Positions 59,863 through 64,000 of a DNA stretch of 64,000 bases are shown here, one piece after another. A program made the position numbers and the translations under genes. Each line of letters opens with the position of its first letter. The first letter of the stretch is position 1. This DNA is from Sipunculus nudus (taxonomy: Eukaryota > Annelida > Sipuncula > Golfingiida > Sipunculidae). The stretch is taken from positions 31,042,901 to 31,106,900 of the forward strand of contig CM049317.1 of the NCBI GenBank assembly GCA_026874595.1, written 5' to 3'. The notes under the pieces are model-generated. The model saw nothing but the letters and a program-made list of their open reading frames with translations, did no database searches and was not told the DNA's origin.

Positions 59863-60369
59863 ACGTTTTACTTCTTCGCATGTTTTATATGAGGTACATA
59901 TTCCATCTTTACAAACAAATAAATCTGCATTCGAGGTTGGCATCATTTGAAGTGCTTTAAATATATTCATATTGTAGTGATGTCGTGCATGATACATCGA
60001 AGCCCGTATTTAACCTTCCCTATATCGCAGATTAAATCCAAGAACAACAACTGATACACAATTATCTCTTTTGTCCGAAAATGTGTCCATCATTCAGCAT
60101 AAAGCCATTTCCTACACCACTACTGAACGCGAGCATCTCAGTTATGGAGAGTGCTGCGATTTGTCATAACTATTTGTAAAATCCGTGTAAAACAAATAAG
60201 TTTATGTAATATTAAGAGCAGTAAGTGAAACTCTGAATATATAATGTACCCAATCGTTCAATTAATATGTTTTAACTACCAGGGTTTGCAGCTATTATAG
60301 GATCAACAATAATATTGAAATAGCTGTTCTTAGTTTTGCTAGGGAGATAAACAAAATTTGCCATTTAAG
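59356..60369. other. No gene recognised; long TA array
   Basis: 59792-59860 is an uninterrupted TA array. The flanking sequence is AT-rich and non-coding. Confidence 0.5.
59792..59860. repeat. (TA)n microsatellite
   Basis: About 34 TA units. Confidence 0.93.
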
Positions 60370-60930
60370 TGTTGAAGCTTGTAATAAATATTGCACTTAT
60401 ACGAAAGACAACGTTGTAATCTGACAAGTGCCGGGTGATTATATTCCCCATGTACTGTATGGAGTCCTGTCATTCTAGATAAACACCATTTAAAACAATT
60501 TGGCCTTGACGGATACACCCAGCTAATAATAATACATTTTGATTCTTTGGGTTTTATAACATATCAAACTCTTCTACAAAACTTTCAAATTCCTTTACAA
60601 TGTTTGAAGTCCAGTCTAAAACAGGCAAAAGAGTGCAAGATACGCAAAAGCACCAACCAAATAATTTTCAATATATAATCCCGTATCCCTATGTGTGAGA
60701 TGATTTAACAGCTCTTCCATATCATAGCACCAAACTGTTCAGAACAACGTCATCTTGTTTTGTCTTAATAACAGGTCTTCGGTAGATATCTTTTAGTTTT
60801 TGATGAGAACAGGTGAAAGATTTCGTTCCCCAAATAACAGGAACAACTTAGGAATATTAATTGTGTCGAAGGCACGGGACGCATAAACATAATGTACACT
60901 GGAAAACTGTTCCTTGTGTAATGTGCAAAA
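60370..60930 (-). pseudogene. Decayed LINE reverse transcriptase (Jockey/CR1-like)
   Basis: Minus-strand frames read YIMFM then ASRAFDTINIPKLFLLFGER, NLSPVLIKN, DIYRRP (RT block 'DASKAFDxVNxxKLFxxLxxRxxPxxI'), then GWCFCVSCTLLPVLDWTSN where GxFxYADDIxLLxPS is expected, then FVEEFDML.NPKNQNVLLL (the 'EFDxxFNPxKSxxxxF' block) and LNGVYLEWQD-like. The order fits an RT palm, with the central NGVRQG part deleted or decayed and YADD lost. Many stops; an old copy. Confidence 0.55.
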
Positions 60931-61275
60931 ATGTCCTTAGAACTACTATGCACATATTAGCTGAAAGTCCTTTCCTATAAGCATGTTTCAATGGAGAAGT
61001 GCTAAATGCATTTCCCTCTTTCTGAATTTTAACAATGTCAAATAATTAAATAAAAAAACATGTGTATGAAACACCTTTAAAATTGTCGCGAAGTGGAAGG
61101 CATTGAAGAGGTAGTATTGTTCCAAGCATACATAGTATTCAACGTGCTCATGAATATAGGTAAGCCCCAATCACAAAGCGGCCCCAGGCATTGTTTGAGA
61201 CTAATGAATATGTATGAGTGTTCAGATAGAAGGGTATTTAAAAGATTCACATACACACAGTGGTCAGTCAGGCCT
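60931..61275. other. No gene recognised
   Basis: AT-rich spacer. Confidence 0.3.
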
Positions 61276-61279
61276 CTAT

Positions 61280-61500
61280 GTCCAGAAGTGGAACCAGCCA
61301 GTCGAGTCCAACCAGGGATGATCTGCCGTGCTTATCGTGCTGTCCCAGCTGGTGTCCAGAAATGCAGCCAGCCAGTTCAGTCCTGCAAGGGCCGATCTGC
61401 CGTGCTTCCCGTGCTGTCCTACATGTCCGCCAGTCCAGTTCCGCCAGGGCGATCCATCATGCTTCCCGTGATGTTCCAGTTAGTTACCAGTTCAAGGGCA
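61280..61500 (+). repeat. Degenerate tandem repeat, about 60-74 bases per unit, three copies
   Basis: Three units share CCAG-CCAGT, a purine patch, GATC-GCCGTGCTT and CGTGCTGTCC. The plus strand is open through the array (to 61503) and encodes a Pro/Ser/Val-rich repeat with PGM/CRA-type echoes, so a repetitive secreted or structural peptide is possible. No start, signal peptide or splice context supports it. Confidence 0.55.
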
Positions 61501-61519
61501 TAGAGTACTAGTTAGTGGG

Positions 61520-62160
61520 TAGCCTTCCGTAGTTGTTGTACCAGCAGTGGTACCAGCCCAGAACTGATATTTAGCTCCTGGTGTCTGTTTATACCTCAAA
61601 CGAAACGTGGTCTATGTGTAAGCTTAAATGGAATATAAATTTGAGAGGCTGGGAACCTGGTATGTTAAGCAGATCTGAGCTCAGTAATGTTCTGTTAAAT
61701 ATTCATTGTTGCTCAGCAACAGCCTTGAGTATGTTGGGTACCTTAGTGCCATTACAATGAGTGCGCAATAAAAAACCACACCATCTCTATTTTACTACGA
61801 TAGGCCAAGGGCAACATGGTCCGCTACTTGGAAGGGCAGCCTTTTTCCTTGGCCAACGTTTAATGGGGACAATAATAATCATTGGATGATAGGTAAATAA
61901 AATCGGTGCGTTCCTCTAAGGATATGATCAGACTATAGAATAGTTTTGCCATCAGACTTTCTATTTTTTTTTTCATGTTGTATAGTCATCTTATATTGGA
62001 CACAAGTATCCTTTAATGATGTTTCGATTGGTTGATCTGAAAAGCTATTATGTAAACCCTATTGTGAAGTGATTCGCAATTTTCCTTTTCAATATATTTT
62101 GTTAGAGGTAACCATTCCATATCTTAATAAAAGCTTATCTAAGTATACATGTACATATAC
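61520..62160. other. No gene recognised
   Basis: Mixed-composition spacer. It contains TTGCTCAGCAA-like short palindromes and AATAAA near 61770, but no coding pattern. Confidence 0.3.
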
Positions 62161-62325
62161 AGAATTTCCTTCGGTGTGTAATCATCTACATCATTATTGA
62201 ATCTATTTATAAAGAAATTGACCGTTCTTGGACCACCTTTCAGGGCTCGAAATGAGCGGTATTCGAGGAATTTACGATTGAAAATGGATCCGCTGCGAAC
62301 ACATTTCCATTTCGTATAGCTTTGT
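62161..62325 (-). CDS. Candidate exon, minus strand, unknown host gene
   Basis: After TTTTCATTGATTCACAG (complement, ending 62326) a 165-base open segment encodes QSYTKWKCVRSGSIFNRKFL, EYRSFRALKGGPRTVNFFI and NRFNNDVDDYTPKEIL, followed by a GTATATG donor. Composition is convincingly protein-like. In another frame the sequence upstream (from 62469) reads MFTLHCQVLGFLMLMSMF, a signal-peptide-like start, but it overlaps the 57-base tandem duplication. Family unknown; shares strand with the segment at 59.3 kb. Confidence 0.42.
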
Positions 62326-62398
62326 CTGTGAATCAATGAAAATGCATTTCACGCCTTTTGAAGTGAACGATTTCTGGGACACCAATGCGTGGTGAAAT

Positions 62399-62511
62399 GT
62401 AGCGTAAACAATAGTAAACATAGACATTAACATCAGAAACCCTAGTACCTGACAATGTAGCGTAAACAATATTAAACATAGACATTAACATCAGAAACCT
62501 AGTGCCTGACC
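62399..62511. repeat. Two-copy tandem duplication, 57-base unit
   Basis: TGTAGCGTAAACAATAGTAA... at 62399-62455 is repeated at 62456-62511 with only a few changes, so it is recent. Confidence 0.9.
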
Positions 62512-63570
62512 ATAGATCGCAGCGTTCGGTTAATTCTTATGTGGAGGAGCTTCATTGAACGATGAATAAAGTAACACATTTGCTGCGTAAGTTCCACGGA
62601 AAGCTAATCCTTTTGACATGTGGTGACATCTGTTAACCCAGTTTATTGACACTGTGACACCTGACCCATATACCCACCGGCTGACCTTGCATCGACGTCA
62701 TTTGACCCATGCGTTCAATGGTTCACCTCGACTTCATTTGATTAAACGTCGGCTGACCTACGACCCCGCTGGCGCTACACTCTAACCGTTGTGTTTTTGC
62801 ACTGACATAAATGGTCCCGCTCTGGTGAACTGGACATGTTATTTAATGTTCACCAGAGTGATTCAGAAAGCACACTATTTGCAATTATATGTAATATATT
62901 ATATGTAAATATATGTAAATTTGTAGCGAAGCAAATTTTCCACGTTTATTATAGGGGCTGCATGCTCTTTCAATTTGCCATTTTTTCCGTTTCATAAATA
63001 TCATAACCAGGACTAACAAAATGCTGGCGGCGGCGATGTCAACCTTTTTCATCGTCAATGACAAATCAACAAACAAGTAAATTCCCGAAATAAGCTAAAA
63101 TGCGGGTAAAATATAAACAAATAATGTGTTCTTATGTCCCTATCCTATGATCTGATCCATTTTTATGGGCATTTGATGAAACGTTCACATCTAAGGTCTA
63201 TAAACCTGCCAGCGGTACCGAGACAAGGGGAAACCCCCCTGAAAACTTGTCATGTTTCTATAAAACAGACAACGCAGGCGCAATGTTATAAAATATAGCA
63301 CACCTTATGTTTAAGGATCTTCCCAACTCTCGTAGACAGCACATTTAAAAAAAAATTACGCTTTGATGGAAATGCAAATATGTATATAAGAACTCGGATA
63401 ACGGTGTCACCAGACGACTGTCAGTTTATTTATTAAGGTATAGGGAGTATGGCCAGATAATTGTTTTGCAAGTTTTTTTTAATTTAATGTAGTATCATGT
63501 TTAGCCATCAGCGTGAGAAACCTAGTTAAAACACGTGGTTCATTTAATGTGAATTCAAAGCAGTTAGGCA
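62512..63570. other. No gene recognised
   Basis: Contains a perfect hairpin at 62820-62858. A minus-strand frame at 63076-62885 has no family features. Confidence 0.3.
62820..62858. repeat. Perfect 11-base inverted repeat (hairpin)
   Basis: CTCTGGTGAAC at 62820-62830 and its exact complement at 62848-62858 around a 17-base loop. Could be the hairpin near an element end or a structured RNA; context gives no more. Confidence 0.6.
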
Positions 63571-63571
63571 A

Positions 63572-63976
63572 TCAGTATACGCCACCTGCATCTCTTTTAT
63601 GTTCATTTCTATAAAGCGTAGGCTCGGAAAAACCGATCTGGTATGACGGTCTCCATAGCAACTGTCTGATAGGCGACGTCTTGTCTGCGAATTTCCTTAG
63701 GTTTGTTTTCTTACGAAACCTTCCTGGGTACTTGTCTACGTTAGGTTGATGTGTATTGACACCGGATATCGAGTATATAAGTGCTGATTGGCGGAGAAGT
63801 CTAGCGGGAGTTATGAAGTCAGGAGTCTCATATACGGCGGGAATCCCAGCTATCTTCAGAAGAGCCGGAGCGCTTCGTGAGTGCAGCGTTACCTGAGCGA
63901 GCTTCAGCAGTCCTGCTGGCTGGTCTGCTGTCTTCTTTGTGTCCAGATGGGCAATCGCGTCAGTGGATATTGACAA
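63572..63976 (-). other. 134-codon open frame, probably not a gene
   Basis: The minus strand is open through most of 63572-63976 (SISTDAIAHLDTKKTADQPA...). The region is less AT-rich, which makes chance open frames likelier. The opposite strand has TATATAAG at 63774-63781 followed 95 or so bases later by several short ATG frames, so this could instead be a promoter or LTR running off the window. No domain recognised. Confidence 0.2.
63774..63781 (+). promoter_or_regulatory. TATA-box-like motif
   Basis: TATATAAG in a locally GC-balanced segment near the window edge. Possible core promoter of a gene or LTR lying to the right; weak without a start site. Confidence 0.2.
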
Positions 63977-64000
63977 TCTACGTCTGAGGGAGGCAATCTT

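Overview
This is an AT-rich, repeat-dominated stretch of an animal nuclear genome. I see no bacterial operons, rRNA genes, CRISPR arrays or intact host genes. The mobile-element mix points to a marine invertebrate, most likely a lophotrochozoan such as a mollusc. It includes a CR1/L2-type LINE with an (ATT)n tail, L1/Tx1-type LINEs, a Penelope-like element with a hammerhead ribozyme, a Helitron, piggyBac and pogo-like DNA elements, and a Ty3/gypsy element with integrase upstream of reverse transcriptase. The taxon is inference only.

Layout, left part. 1-1590 is a broken gene of a multi-copy invertebrate family, split by a 5'-truncated CR1/L2-like LINE. 2556-5690 is the 5' half of an L1/Tx1-like LINE (ORF1 plus the ORF2 endonuclease). 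7340-7920 is a second, more decayed ORF1. 8842-9205 (minus) is a piggyBac transposase fragment. 11369-11932 is the 3' end of a Penelope-like element: a GIY-YIG endonuclease followed 20 bases later by a complete type I hammerhead fold. 14500-16010 holds degenerate direct repeats. 16150-17560 is the 3' end of an L1/Tx1-like LINE lacking its reverse transcriptase core. 17770-20395 is a decayed Helitron Rep-helicase.

Middle. A 3.7-kb unknown repeat (21488-31735) is split by a 6.56-kb gypsy element on the minus strand (21999-28554; two ~700-bp LTRs about 97% alike by eye). The same 3.7-kb repeat recurs inverted at 50555-54243, making a very large imperfect inverted repeat with a ~19-kb spacer. The spacer holds a putative 3.4-kb element bounded by 17-base inverted repeats (36778-40190). 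It also holds a pogo-like element (43176-46767) with an L1/Tx1 copy inserted inside it, a GC-rich MITE-like palindrome (46910-47272) and many TA/TATG microsatellites.

Right part. 54.2-64 kb is the least TE-dense region and contains the only candidates for host exons: a plus-strand terminal exon with a poly(A) signal near 55.03-55.31 kb, and three minus-strand exon-like segments at 57.8, 59.3 and 62.2 kb. It also has a decayed LINE reverse transcriptase (60.37-60.93 kb), a ~70-bp tandem repeat block (61.28-61.50 kb) and a 645-bp direct repeat shared with 49.57 kb.

Nothing here forms a working pathway. What can be read is a history of insertions: L1 into pogo, gypsy into the 3.7-kb repeat, and CR1 into the older gene. 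The best candidates for unusual biology are the hammerhead in the Penelope remnant and the gypsy element's integrase-before-RT domain order.
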